A stretch of 64,000 nucleotides of DNA from contig NC_088098.1 of assembly GCF_036370855.1 (NCBI RefSeq), forward strand, positions 138,032,721-138,096,720, in the 5' to 3' direction. Both the position numbers and the translations under genes were made by a program. The notes under the pieces were generated by a model. The model was not told where the DNA came from, made no database searches, and was given only the letters and a program-made list of their open reading frames with translations. This stretch comes from Dromaius novaehollandiae (taxonomy: Eukaryota; Chordata; Aves; Casuariiformes; Dromaiidae). Of this stretch, positions 12,401 to 23,407 are shown in pieces. Within the stretch, counting starts at the first letter, position 1. Every line of letters begins with the position of its first letter.

Positions 12401-15400
12401 ATAAGAAAATACTTGAGAACAGTGCCAGACTCAGATCATCCGTTCATTTTCTCTTTCCTGAGAATAGATTTCTGCCTTGAGAAAACATGTTTGTTTTGTA
12501 CTCTTAGGTTCCTCTTTCTTTAGAGCTATTTATGTATTTAGCTTGCCTTAAAACTGCTGTTTCTTGTTTTTTTTTCTTTTAATACTTAAATCACACCATT
12601 TCTTACATTACTACAAGATTTCTCAGCTGATTTTGGTCTGCTGTTGACAATGTAATGGAGATTTGGGGATTGTTTGAAGAATCCTTGTTGTGGTCCATGA
12701 CATTATAAAATACTGATTTAAATTTTGTCTAAGAGATGATTTTTTTAGGATTTCAGGATCACTCAGAGGTGATTTTTTTTTAACTGCTCTGAGGTCAGTG
12801 TCTTTGGTCAAAGGGCAAGAACCTCAGAAGGTTTTAGCTTCTGCAAAGCTGAATACTGCCATGGCTGCTCTTTGTAGAGGTGGCTGGTCCTCTTTCTCTA
12901 TCACCTCTAGAGCTGTCCTCATGCTGGCAGGTGCTCTGGGGCTGAAAAGGGTGCACATCAGCACATGTACAGTGTAACAGTCCCAAGGAAATCCAAACCC
13001 CAAATGTCTGTAGCCCAGAGCATTAACTTTTCTGCCAGGTGCTTTCTGTGACTAGGTCTCACCTCAAGGCAGGGTTTTTCTCAGGGGCAGCTATGGGAAG
13101 CTGAAGTAGAGCCACTGAGAGGGAGCAATACTAGGAGGAAGTCTATAGTCAGTATTTGATTTATTCATAAGACACATGTGACAACTGCAATTGAATAATA
13201 TCTTATAGATGTTATTCTTTGTCCTTAAGAATGTGTTCAGGAAATGTTGCCCACACTTGTGACATTACTCCTTTTCTTAAGTGCAATAAGTGAGAATATA
13301 GGATGAATGGAGTGGGGAATAAGTGCTACACAAATAAAGTCAAGAAACAACTTATTCTTTATATGCATCACTTATTTCAGGACATGTTTCACAACGTTTA
13401 CAAAACTTAGTGTGATCCCTCAAGGGGCAGCGTGTCCCTCTCCTGGCTGCCTCTGAGCTGAGTCAACATGCTCACCTACAACCAGCGCCCCCACCCTGGT
13501 TCCCCCACCCCTGTCCAAAGCCAAACCAAGGCGCACAACAAAACTGAAAACTAGCAAGATCCTCCATGTCAGGGGTATCACTTTCTCTGATGCCTGCAGG
13601 TAGAAAGGGCCTCATGGGTGTAATTACAGGAGATATCTGAGGTGAAGCAACAGAAAATGTGGTTCCAGCGATAGCACGAGGCTGGAAGCTAAAGCCACTA
13701 GCTGAGACTTACTTTCTCGCTACACTGGTGTCCTGTTTTCTGGAGTTAAGAATAGGCTTCATATCACCACTTCTTCTTCTTCTTCCTCTTCTTGCAGCAG
13801 CCTAAGTTGCTGATTGGCTTTCAAAGATGAATAATCCAGCTCTGGGATTTCGGTGAACTGGTGGGAAATTTTGTGCCAGTGTTGCATGAGATGGGGTCTA
13901 GAACATAATAGCATGTAGCATGGTGACATTGTGGAACATCTGAGAAGACTACGTGAGGTGAGAAAACAGGAAATTACACAAGGGCTTTGAGATTTGTTTT
14001 TCCCAAGTGCAGGGGTCATGAAAATTCTTCTTTGGAAGTTGTTGCCTTTGCATCACAAACTGGACTTCAGAATAGACAAACAAGAGCACAGTTTAGCAAT
14101 TGGGTTTCTCTTAGGTAATACTGGAATTAAAAATAAGATAAGTCATAGCCTAAGATAATCAGATAATTAGATTAAAAGATTTTGTAGTGAACAGAATGCA
14201 GCTTTTAAGCACAATATTCAAGAGCATGTTCCTGTAAAAATGTTCTTCCATATAAACTTGTGGATCTGAAATATTACAGGTATGTGATGGGGAAGAATCA
14301 TCTGCTAGCCAGAAAACAAGGATATAAGATAAAAATTCACTTGTTTTATGTTTCAGGAAATTTTCCTTTGTCCTAATACTCTTAGAACAATTCCTCATTG
14401 GGGAATGTCAGTTGAAACTCAGATTTTAAGTTATTCAGTTAGTGAAGCAAAAGCAGAAGCAACTTAGGACAGGGAAAGAAACAGATGTATTGACAAAAAG
14501 GGTCTAATTGACAGCTTCGCTGTTCACTTGAAAAGTACTATGTCTCTTGGAAAATACAAGACTGGGCTTATGTGTTTTTAAGCAACATTTACTTCTAGAA
14601 CCTCTCACTCTTGTGGAGTCTTAATAAAATAAACTGAGAGAATGCATAAGGTCAGGCTTGCATATGTTACTGTGGCACAGATAAACCAGGCAGCCAAGGC
14701 AGTGAGACTGGAATTTCACTTCTAAAAAGAAAAGAAACATTCAGAAAAAGATTTAGAAATTGAAGTTTGACACCTTCAGTTTTTGCAAACCTGCCACCTT
14801 TTCCATTACTACAAGAATCTGTTGTCAGTGCTTTAATAATGCGCTTGCTACCAAAAAGACTGAAACTTTATTTCCTCAAATGTTTCTGAATTTGCACAGG
14901 CAAGGATGGGTTTGATTCTGTGGGTGTTTTCATTTTCTCTCAAAAAAGATCAGTTATCTAGATCTGTTTTTCTCAGAAGTTTGTCATTAGTGGTTCATCT
15001 CAGTAACAGCAAAGGAAGGAAAACAAATAGCAGGGAGATTAGGCCTTGGTTTTAGATCAGTGACTATTCTGATACCACTTTTTTGGCTCAATAATGTGCA
15101 TCTTGAACAAATATTCTCCCGCAGAAAGAAAAAAAATAGTTTTATAGAATTAATAGGGCTTCCTACTGCCTCACAAACAGCTTCAATACTCTGCACTCCT
15201 GAATTCAGAACTTCTCCCCATGTACACATTTGATTTTCAAATTGCCTATTTTTCTAAGTAAATAACCTCATTTATAAATAACCTTAATGTGTCTAGTAAC
15301 TGAGAAATACATTCAGGTTGCTTTTAAAGGTTGGAAATTTAGGTTTCCTTTTTAGTTTTGCCATCAATGGATGGACACAGTAGGAAATCATTCAACTTCT

Positions 15401-15830
15401 GGTGCTCTAGTTTTCCCATTTATAGACCTGGAGATAATGGTGGATTAATGTGTGTCTTTTGCATTTAGATATACAATTTATGTTTCCAAATTAGGAGGTT
15501 AACTTCCATACAGTCAATGAAGTTAAGCTCCTATAAAGGCAACTGAGCAGAATTATAACCTAAATGATCTCAATCTCTTGTTCAAAGTAAATGGAGAAAG
15601 TGCTGAATTTTTCAGATGGACAGTCTATCACATAGCTTATTTCTACAGGCAGATACTTTACAGAAGAAGATTTAGAAAATGAAGAAATAAGAGATATTCA
15701 GAAGGCAAAAAGTATATTCTATATTTTAGAGTGCCTGTTGTCCAAGAAAGTGGTCTACTACAGACCAAAGGCTGCTTTTTATATATTTTTAAAAAATGCT
15801 ATTATAAAGTTCCTTTACAGGATAACGTAT
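9481..15830. other. Intergenic DNA between TLR8 remnant and TLR7
   Basis: No coding exon recognised. The amino-terminal exon of the dead TLR8 may be hidden at the left edge but is too decayed to place. G+C rises locally at about 11,150-11,580 and 13,420-13,560 without a recognisable gene; these may be old repeat interiors. Simple repeats are listed separately. Confidence 0.45.
10715..10762. repeat. (GA)n simple repeat
   Basis: Purine tract dominated by GA dinucleotides with GAA interruptions, seen directly. Confidence 0.9.
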
Positions 15831-15839
15831 TTGTTACAC

Positions 15840-15945
15840 AGTACCCCAACTTTGTATCAGGACAAGGCCATAGGCAAGCTAATGCAACTTTGAAATTAGA
15901 CCTGCTTTGACCTCTAGAGGTCCTTTCCAATCTAAATTATTCTCA
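15840..15945 (+). mobile_element. CR1-type LINE 3' tail fragment
   Basis: The stretch 'gacctctagaggtcctttcc' followed by 'aatctaaattattct' (within 15909-15943) matches the 3' end shared by avian CR1 elements, in which a 'gaggtcccttccaacc' block precedes an ATTCT-type terminal repeat. It is diverged and 5'-truncated, as most CR1 copies are. The left boundary is a guess. Confidence 0.55.
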
Positions 15946-18900
15946 CAGGGAGTCACCTGAAGTTCCTCCTATGCCAGTTCTTAAAAAAATGAGGGAAAAG
16001 AGATTGCTATATTCATATAAACCTATGCTGTAAATAAGGATGGTTCTTACCAGTTTTCATTTGATATTCTTCTTGTGGCAAAATAGTGATACCATAAGTA
16101 ATGTAAACAGTGCATTTTTCTGCTGTTTCCACAATGACTGTAAAAACTTGGTAAATCCATCAACATTCTCCTTCCCTTCTCTTCTTCCTCCTTCCTCCTC
16201 TCTATGTGCAGGTTTTCCAGGTCATGCAGGCTAAATAAGTCTAGCTAATGTCTGGTAAAATCTTTCTAAGGAAATAGCGACTGATGTAGAACAGTTTCAG
16301 TCATCAGAGCTGGTGCTGATAGCACTCCAGATGTTTTCCCATCCACATGACATAGTCATTCAGGACCAACTTGCTACTAATTGCATGTGTAGCCTGGAGC
16401 AGCATTCACCTCACCTAACTAAAGACATCTGCCCTGTGAGTGGCTTCACTAATTGAATAACTAACTTTCACTAACTTTTGCTTCACTAACTGAATAACTC
16501 ACTTAAAGCCACCTACATCTGAACTAGCCACCATAGGAATCCTTTACAATTAAGGGACAGAAATACTACTTCTGGAGTGCAATTCCTTTAACCTACCTTA
16601 AACTTCTGTAATAGGATGAGATAAGTCATATCCTCAAAACATCTGCATCTCACTTTTGAAGGGAGAACAAAGCTTAGGCCAGTTAACACAGCTGTATATG
16701 TCTACATTTAAGTCAGCTGAATGCCCTTACTGCCACATCCTCTTTAACTTCACACAAGGTCACAAGCTATACCACCCTGAAACCCTGAGCCATAGAAGTC
16801 TCAGGACTTCTCAGTGTTATGTGGATCTAAATGAATTCAGGCATTGTTACACCAAGTAGGCAAGCATACCCCAAGGTTTAAAATTCTCACACAGTTTAAG
16901 CATAAATTATTAGTTTGAATCTGTCAAATAACTTCTACTTTTTTAGTGGTGCTCCATTATAAAAAAGGTTCCAGGGAGAATGGAGGGCATGCCCATTTAA
17001 GACATTTCTTAGGTATAAATCTATTGAATGTAAGTTCAATTAATTTTTTTCCTCCGAAAGAAAGGCTTAGACTGAGCTTGTACCCATCAGTGCAAAGCTC
17101 AGCTGCCAGTTGTGAAACTATACCTAATCCTTTCCGCCCCCAAAACCTAGTCGGTCTGTGCTTACAGAGGTCATGTTCAGCCTGTGAAACATACATAGGC
17201 CAGTACAGTATGCAGGCCCTCTTCTAGGATGCCCTGAAGCATTCAGAGAGAAGGATGTATGCCTGCCTCATCTAATTGGGGTGGTACCTCCTCCCCAAAG
17301 CACTGTACCTATTCAGGTACATCACAGGAAATGAAAGCAATTGGGGAAGGGGAGGGAATTCTCCCTCCCCGCCCCCCCCAGCCTATCAATAGGTAGAAGA
17401 ACACTTGGTGTTTCAGTCTCCTTTGATTCCGTCTTATTCCTGTGGCTGTGTGTTTATTGCAGGGGAAATAGAAAGGCATCAGAAAGGGTTTTGCCATGTG
17501 GAAACTGCTGTTGGTTCTTCACCCAGTGAAGCGGATGCAGGCAGAGAGCACTGGCCGAGGTGGTGGGCAGTGCCATGCAGAAGACTGCTTGCTTCCCACT
17601 GCAGGGCACGGTGGAGTTTACCATCTCTCTTGGATACTCACAGTCCATGCAGTCTCCCTGGCCTCTCTCCATACTTGCACTATAGCATGAATAACCCCCT
17701 TGCTGCACCACCATCTCAGGTCTTTGTTGATATACCCATTGCTTATACTTAAGGCCACTTCGCAGCCTTAGCTAACACTTACCTATACCGCTCCTTTGGC
17801 TTCTGCTCAATGGAAAAGGAGAAAATACTTCTCCCCTTAATCTCTGATAGGCCAAGTGACCTTTTGTCCCTTCCTTGATGACCTGGGCCTAGGAGTAAGC
17901 AGTTACTCCAGGTAGAAGTAGTGATGTGGGGAGAGGGAGGAAGATGATGTGGGAGTACCTGAGGAGCAGAAGTATTTATATTAGCATTACCTTATGAAGA
18001 GAGTGGTATTACAGCTCATCTTATTCTGTTTAGACATACAGATTATTTAGGCTGATAAACACAACAGTTGTTAGAAAAGTATTCTTTAAAATGTAACCAT
18101 AAAACACCCCCTCTTGTACCCAGGGCTTCCTGTTCTCCTGCTTCTGTTGTTAATCAATAAAAATGCTGTGACAAACTGGGAAAAGAAACCTGTTATTATA
18201 TGCATTTTGTCTTTCTTGTTCATGTTCTTGTCTGCCTGGATGCCTAGAGTTAAATCAAAAAGGGGTTATTCAAAGAAAAAACCAAGCAGAATAGGTAGAC
18301 CAGTAACAGAAATAGGCAGTTTAGATATGCAGATTCAAAGTAGTTAACAATGCCGGCTCCCCCTGGGCCAGGGCAGTCACAGAGACTAGTCAGCAGAAAA
18401 GAAAAAGGGTTTTGAGAGAGACAAGAGAAACTGCTCGGCTTGTGCAGTGGACAAAAGTGCCAGGCAAGGAGAGCGACACGCTGTTCCTCCCAAAACAGAG
18501 ATAATTACAACAAGCAGAACCTTCTTGTGCAACACACAGAGAGATTTATGCTGCCATTACGAAGATTTCAGCTGAAGCTCTATGATGTGTTTTATGAGGA
18601 TGTGCTATGAACCAGAGTAAGGAACAGGCTTAAGCATTCATTTTTTCTGAACAATTTCTTTTCTTTTTCAGGGTGTTTCTAAAGCCAGGGTGGTTCCCAG
18701 CTGTTTTTCAGTGGAGCCCCAGGAGCCGCTGGGGACAAGAGGCCTGCCCAGGGATCAAGGAGGGCTTTAGGCTGGCACTGAAACTGAGCCCTCTGGAGCA
18801 GCTACAGCCTAGCTAAAGAAACAGTCAGGAGGACACTTTTGTTGACTAGCTCTTACATGTTTGGTGATTTTAAATGATTATGTTTTGTTTTGAAGAAAGT

Positions 18901-19215
18901 CTAGACAGGCAGAGGCAAGCAATTCGGCCATCTTAGCATCTCCTTAGGGGCCAACCCTTCCTGGACCTGCTGACATCACCCCAGTTGATATACAAGGGAT
19001 GGAAACACAGGGCCTGGACCAAAACAGGGAAGCTGAGCTCCTCCTGGGCAGAGGTGAAAACTGAAGGCCTGACACTGAAGAGGAGTTCTGAGTCCTCAGA
19101 GAGGAGCCAGCTCAACCACCAGCCAGGAAGATAGGTGAAATGCAAAGTGAAGAGACTACTAGAAATTATCAGTGAATCCTTCTTTAGGTCATAATTTAGC
19201 TAATGCTTTTCTCTC
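15946..19215. other. Intergenic DNA downstream of TLR7
   Basis: No gene recognised. It contains a short imperfect tandem duplication (listed separately) and a G+C-richer patch near 18,660-18,800 with no identifiable content. Confidence 0.45.
16443..16499 (+). repeat. Imperfect tandem duplication, 37-base unit
   Basis: 'gcttcactaattgaataact' at 16443 recurs 37 bases later as 'gcttcactaactgaataact', seen directly. Only about one and a half units are present. Confidence 0.8.
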
Positions 19216-19221
19216 TTTATT
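19216..19221 (-). terminator. Possible TLR7 polyadenylation signal
   Basis: AATAAA on the minus strand about 1.05 kb past the TLR7 stop. It is the only canonical hexamer I found in the first kilobase downstream. Without transcript data it is only a candidate. Confidence 0.3.
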
Positions 19222-20266
19222 CTTTCTGCCTTTTCTGTATTACCTTTTTTTTTTCTTTTTACCTTCCTTTCCTTATCTCTTTCAACTTCCTCTTTGTTTT
19301 CCTTGATTTTCTTCATCTGCCTTGTGCAAAGGCTTCCTTCAGCCTATCTGCTGTCCTGCTCCCCCTCCTTATTCTTGTGCAACACCCCCTCGCACAGGGC
19401 TCCTTCTATCTTGTAACTTCCTCCTACCCACAGCCTGCAAGCCCTTTTGAAATTGTTCCTCTCATACATTCTCATTTTGGCCCATAAAAGTTCTTCCAGT
19501 CTTCAGATTTATGAGCATTTTGACAATGCAACCATGGGAGAGCTCCTATACAGCATTCAAGCCCCTGACAGCAGTCCTGCCAGAACCTTCCTTCCCCAGA
19601 GATAAGGCATGTTGCCTGGTCAGACAGAGCAGGTAGGCTCAGCAGCTGTAAGCCCAAGATGAAAAAATAGTAGCGCTCAAATTTCTATGACTCCTAAAAG
19701 CAGAGCATCAGCTTTGCTTGGAGTATTTTCTGACAAGAATGTGTCAGTAAATGCTTTTCCTGTTTTACATACACACACACATACAGAAACTATATTTTTC
19801 TATTAAAATCACATTTACTCAAACAGTGATCCAAACAGCAGCAACTTTAGGCACAGCCAAACTCCTCCTGGCAGTCTGTGTACTAGAGTAAACTGAGCAA
19901 GTCTCTCACCAACACTTGGCCCAACCACAGGAAATGCTGGAGGCCTCCAGTGAACCGAAAGCTGGAAGTGGTGATGCTCTTCTAAACCAGGGACTTCCCG
20001 TGAGTAGTGCATCCTATTTTGCTGTGCAGCAGTAAATGCCAAGCAAGGTGCATGTCAATTAGACATCTGTGCTGGCAAGGGTTTACTTTGAATCTTGTCA
20101 CAGCAAAACAAGTAAGTTATCAGCTTTGGGACTAATTGTGTGTTTCATTTTGGGGTATAATATCAAAACTAAATTTATCCTCCATGCTTTGACATTTTCT
20201 CCAAATGAAGTTTGGGATTTTTTCCTCACCATGCATCATAACAATATTTTACATGGAGCGGTAGGG

Positions 20267-23200
20267 CTAAACAGTTTCTTGCAGAAGTTTGTTGTAAGCC
20301 AGCGTATTGTTCATAGCTATTGCATTTTTCAGGCACTGCCAGAAGTAAGGCTGAGATCGAGGGTTAGTTGGCCATTCCAGGACAGAATTTCTGCACAGCC
20401 TTTTCCTCAGCCGGACATACCGGGACTTCTGCAAAACCTTCTCAAGAAATATCAAAATAATTACATCCATTTTTTCATCTATAAGTCGCTGGTGGGCCAT
20501 GTAAAATGTTGTCTTGAAGCTTCCACTTTTCATATACTTGTTGGTCAGGACAAATATGGTCTTTTTGCTCAGCTGAATGCTCTGGGAAAGGTTGTCAAAG
20601 ACTGGCTGTCCTGGGAGCCAGTCCCTTTCTTCCAGGCATAGATTGAACTGTCTGACTTTTTGATCTTCCAATTTTTCAACCAATTCTGTCAGCACCCACT
20701 CATTCACAGCTGGATCTTTATTGTCATAGGCAATAAAAGCATCATAGCAAGTATCTGGTAAAGGTAAACGGCGATAGCCCTTCAGTTTAGCAGTACAGTA
20801 ATGGTAACTATACCACACATCCCAGAAATAGAGATGGCTCATAACTGTGAACACCATAAAACCTAGGATAGCTGAGGCTGACATAGCATACAGGATCAAA
20901 TAGGAGGTGTCCAACTCACAGGTATACAGATCTAAGAAAATCACGCTCTTTCCTTTATGTGCCCCTGGGCCAGCACAGGTCACATCTGTAGCCAAGAGTG
21001 GAATAGTCACCTGGGTCTGATTGATCCACCAAACGAACCACACTGCATCACAATTGCATTTGAAAGGATTGCCATGCAAAAGTAGCATCTTCAGATTGTT
21101 GATGACATTTTCAGGAAAACTAGATTTCTTAATTATTTGGATCTTGTTTGAGCTGAGGTCCAAGTATTTCAAATTAAAAGCACCTCTGAGAAAATGGTTA
21201 GTTAGCCGTTGAATACGATTGTTTCGGAGTATCAGTTCTTGGAGGGTTGAAGAGCAATTGGAGAGTTCTCGGGGAACTGTAAGCAGAAGGTTATTACTAA
21301 GGTCCAAAGTTATCAGTTTCTCCAGGAAATGGAGTCTTTCCCAGCTGAAGTTCTTCAGCTTGTTATTGGTTAAGTTGAGTATCCTGAGTTCTGGAGGCAT
21401 AGCTTCAAAAACACCAGAAGGCAAAAAACTGAGAGAATTGAAGGAAATATCCAGTTCCTCTAGGCTGGTCAGATTCTTGAAGAATGACAGGTATCGAGCA
21501 TTTCCATCCATCCATAAAACATCTAAACGATTTCCTCTGAATTCTAAAACTTGAAGAGATTGGCTTTCCATCCCTGTGCTAATAGAGGTAGAAATCTCAT
21601 TCTCATTCATCATCAACTTCTTCAGATAAGCCAAGTTTTTCATAAAATTAAGCACATGTGTAACGCCTTCAGCAAGAAAATAATGTTTGTTGTTGCTTAG
21701 ATCTAGAACTTCTAGAAGTTTCAGCTCTTCAAAAGCAGTTGAGTATAGCAAATCAATCCGATTGTTAGAAAAATCCAGATATTTCAGTCTAGACAGGTAG
21801 TAGAATTCACTTCCATTTAAAGTTTGGCTTATGGCATTACCTGACAAGTTAAGGCATCTGAGGAAACTAAGATCCTGGAAATCTGAGGAGCTAACAAAAA
21901 ATATGTTATTCCTGCTTAAATCCAAAGTTTCTCCATATTTCAAGCAATCCTCATTAACCAAAGGTTGGTAGGAAGCAGCCTCTTTGTCTTTGGACTTGCA
22001 ACTTCGCCCATACTCATCATACCTGAAATAATGCATATCCTGTAATATTTGCCTATTGTACTGCTCTACTGAAATTCTGGGATCAGGGCAAAATCCATAA
22101 CAGTTGCTTTCACCTCCAGAAGGAGAAATTTTATTCACTGAGAGGTCAATGAATTTCAGAGCTGGGAATTTTTTGAACGCTTTCAGGTCAGCAACTTTGA
22201 TAAAATTAGTCCCAAGATCCAACACTGTTAGATTTGTAAGATTGAACAATGGATCTAGATTTTCTTGCTTCAGTTCTTTAAAGACATAACCCCTGAGCCT
22301 CAGGGTTTCTAGGTTAACAAGGGAGGAAAATGTATTAGATAGGTTCAAGGATGGAGAATACATCTGCAGTTGAAAATTAAAGGACAGATCCAGCTCTACA
22401 AGGCTAGGAATAAGCTTCAAAAACTGAGCATCTCCAATCTCCTTTGCAAGGAAATTTTGGGACAGGTCAAGCTGTTTGAGATTCTTGGTGTTTTCAAACC
22501 AGCTGCTGAGTATTCTCTGAAGAGAGTTACTGTGAAGTCGCAGAATTTTTAATTGTTTCAAGGATTGGAAAGCCTTTGGATGTATCTCAATTGTCCCTTT
22601 GGGGCAGGGAGTACAAGGATATGGGGCATTATAGCAACGTGGGCAATTACCACTTAGATCAAGGATTTCTAGGTTGTGAAGGGCAATTAAGTCATGCTCT
22701 TGAATCACTTGAATCATGTTGTTGTAAATATACAATTCCTTTAAAGTCGATGACAATTTGGGTGGAATATAACTTAAGTTGTTAGACTTCAAGGACAGTA
22801 TTGTTAAATTTTTCAGGTCCAGAAAGGCTGTTTCTTCAATTTCAAATGAAACATTGCAGGGATTACGGTAGTAACAGTTCTGTCCTAGATACAATACCTC
22901 TATGTTTCTTAGCTCTGACAAATTTGCTCTTGTGATAGAAAAGATATTGTTTGCTTCCAGGCTTAGCAGACGTAAAGTAGTAGGAAGACCCCGTGGTATT
23001 TCCAACAGTTGATTTGCATCCAAATACAATGACTTCAATCTTGTCAATGCAGCAAAACTGCCATCCTCAATCTGCGGTCTCCTGACACAGACATGATCTT
23101 TGGGGCCCAGTCTGACAGGCACACAGTTGCATCTGAAGTCAATCTCCATGAGGTTTTCGAGATGAGCAAAGGATGTTGGATAGATGTGTGGGATATGGTT

Positions 23201-23407
23201 AATAGTCAGGGTAAGGTTGGTAGCATTTGTAGGGATTCCTTGGGGGATTTCCGTGAGGCGACGATCACTGCAGTCCACTTTCACAGCAGCTTCGGAGACT
23301 TCTACATCACAGGGTAAACTTTTGGGAAACCAAACTCCTGACAGCACCTTCGGAAATACGAAGAGCAAGACATATGGCAATGCATTTGGGATCTTTGCAT
23401 AAGGCAC
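20267..23407 (-). CDS. TLR7: Toll-like receptor 7, main coding exon (residues 2-1047)
   Basis: Endosomal pattern-recognition receptor for single-stranded RNA and guanosine-type nucleosides; it signals through MyD88 to NF-kB and IRF7. The exon encodes 1046 residues. Position 23407 begins with GTG (Val2), directly after a pyrimidine-rich acceptor 'ttttcttatttttag', so this is a splice boundary and not the start. The initiator ATG lies in the 27,705-27,751 exon, giving 1047 residues, close to human TLR7. Visible features (numbered with that Met): signal peptide about 1-26, then leucine-rich repeats to about 800. The cysteine cluster GNCPRCYNAPYPC lies near 254-266 and a Z-loop region spans about 430-490. 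The segment LDFSNNRIDLLYSTAFEEL and GVTHVLNF hold the equivalents of human ligand residues Asp555 and Thr586. A cysteine cap (CNCDAVWFVWW) is followed by a transmembrane helix at about 837-859. The TIR domain spans about 888-1030 with the BB loop ERDWLPG. The reading frame is intact. Only one copy is seen here. Confidence 0.98.
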   Translation of the reverse strand: MPYAKIPNALPYVLLFVFPKVLSGVWFPKSLPCDVEVSEAAVKVDCSDRRLTEIPQGIPTNATNLTLTINHIPHIYPTSFAHLENLMEIDFRCNCVPVRLGPKDHVCVRRPQIEDGSFAALTRLKSLYLDANQLLEIPRGLPTTLRLLSLEANNIFSITRANLSELRNIEVLYLGQNCYYRNPCNVSFEIEETAFLDLKNLTILSLKSNNLSYIPPKLSSTLKELYIYNNMIQVIQEHDLIALHNLEILDLSGNCPRCYNAPYPCTPCPKGTIEIHPKAFQSLKQLKILRLHSNSLQRILSSWFENTKNLKQLDLSQNFLAKEIGDAQFLKLIPSLVELDLSFNFQLQMYSPSLNLSNTFSSLVNLETLRLRGYVFKELKQENLDPLFNLTNLTVLDLGTNFIKVADLKAFKKFPALKFIDLSVNKISPSGGESNCYGFCPDPRISVEQYNRQILQDMHYFRYDEYGRSCKSKDKEAASYQPLVNEDCLKYGETLDLSRNNIFFVSSSDFQDLSFLRCLNLSGNAISQTLNGSEFYYLSRLKYLDFSNNRIDLLYSTAFEELKLLEVLDLSNNKHYFLAEGVTHVLNFMKNLAYLKKLMMNENEISTSISTGMESQSLQVLEFRGNRLDVLWMDGNARYLSFFKNLTSLEELDISFNSLSFLPSGVFEAMPPELRILNLTNNKLKNFSWERLHFLEKLITLDLSNNLLLTVPRELSNCSSTLQELILRNNRIQRLTNHFLRGAFNLKYLDLSSNKIQIIKKSSFPENVINNLKMLLLHGNPFKCNCDAVWFVWWINQTQVTIPLLATDVTCAGPGAHKGKSVIFLDLYTCELDTSYLILYAMSASAILGFMVFTVMSHLYFWDVWYSYHYCTAKLKGYRRLPLPDTCYDAFIAYDNKDPAVNEWVLTELVEKLEDQKVRQFNLCLEERDWLPGQPVFDNLSQSIQLSKKTIFVLTNKYMKSGSFKTTFYMAHQRLIDEKMDVIILIFLEKVLQKSRYVRLRKRLCRNSVLEWPTNPRSQPYFWQCLKNAIAMNNTLAYNKLLQETV

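Noticed and set aside
16656-17752. Cluster of plus-strand open frames at 16.6-17.8 kb
   Set aside because: No homology recognised, no consistent splice pattern, and no codon-like conservation that can be judged from one sequence.
20069-20641. 190-codon plus-strand frame antisense to the TLR7 TIR region
   Set aside because: It largely overlaps conserved TLR7 coding sequence on the other strand. The predicted protein has no recognisable features.
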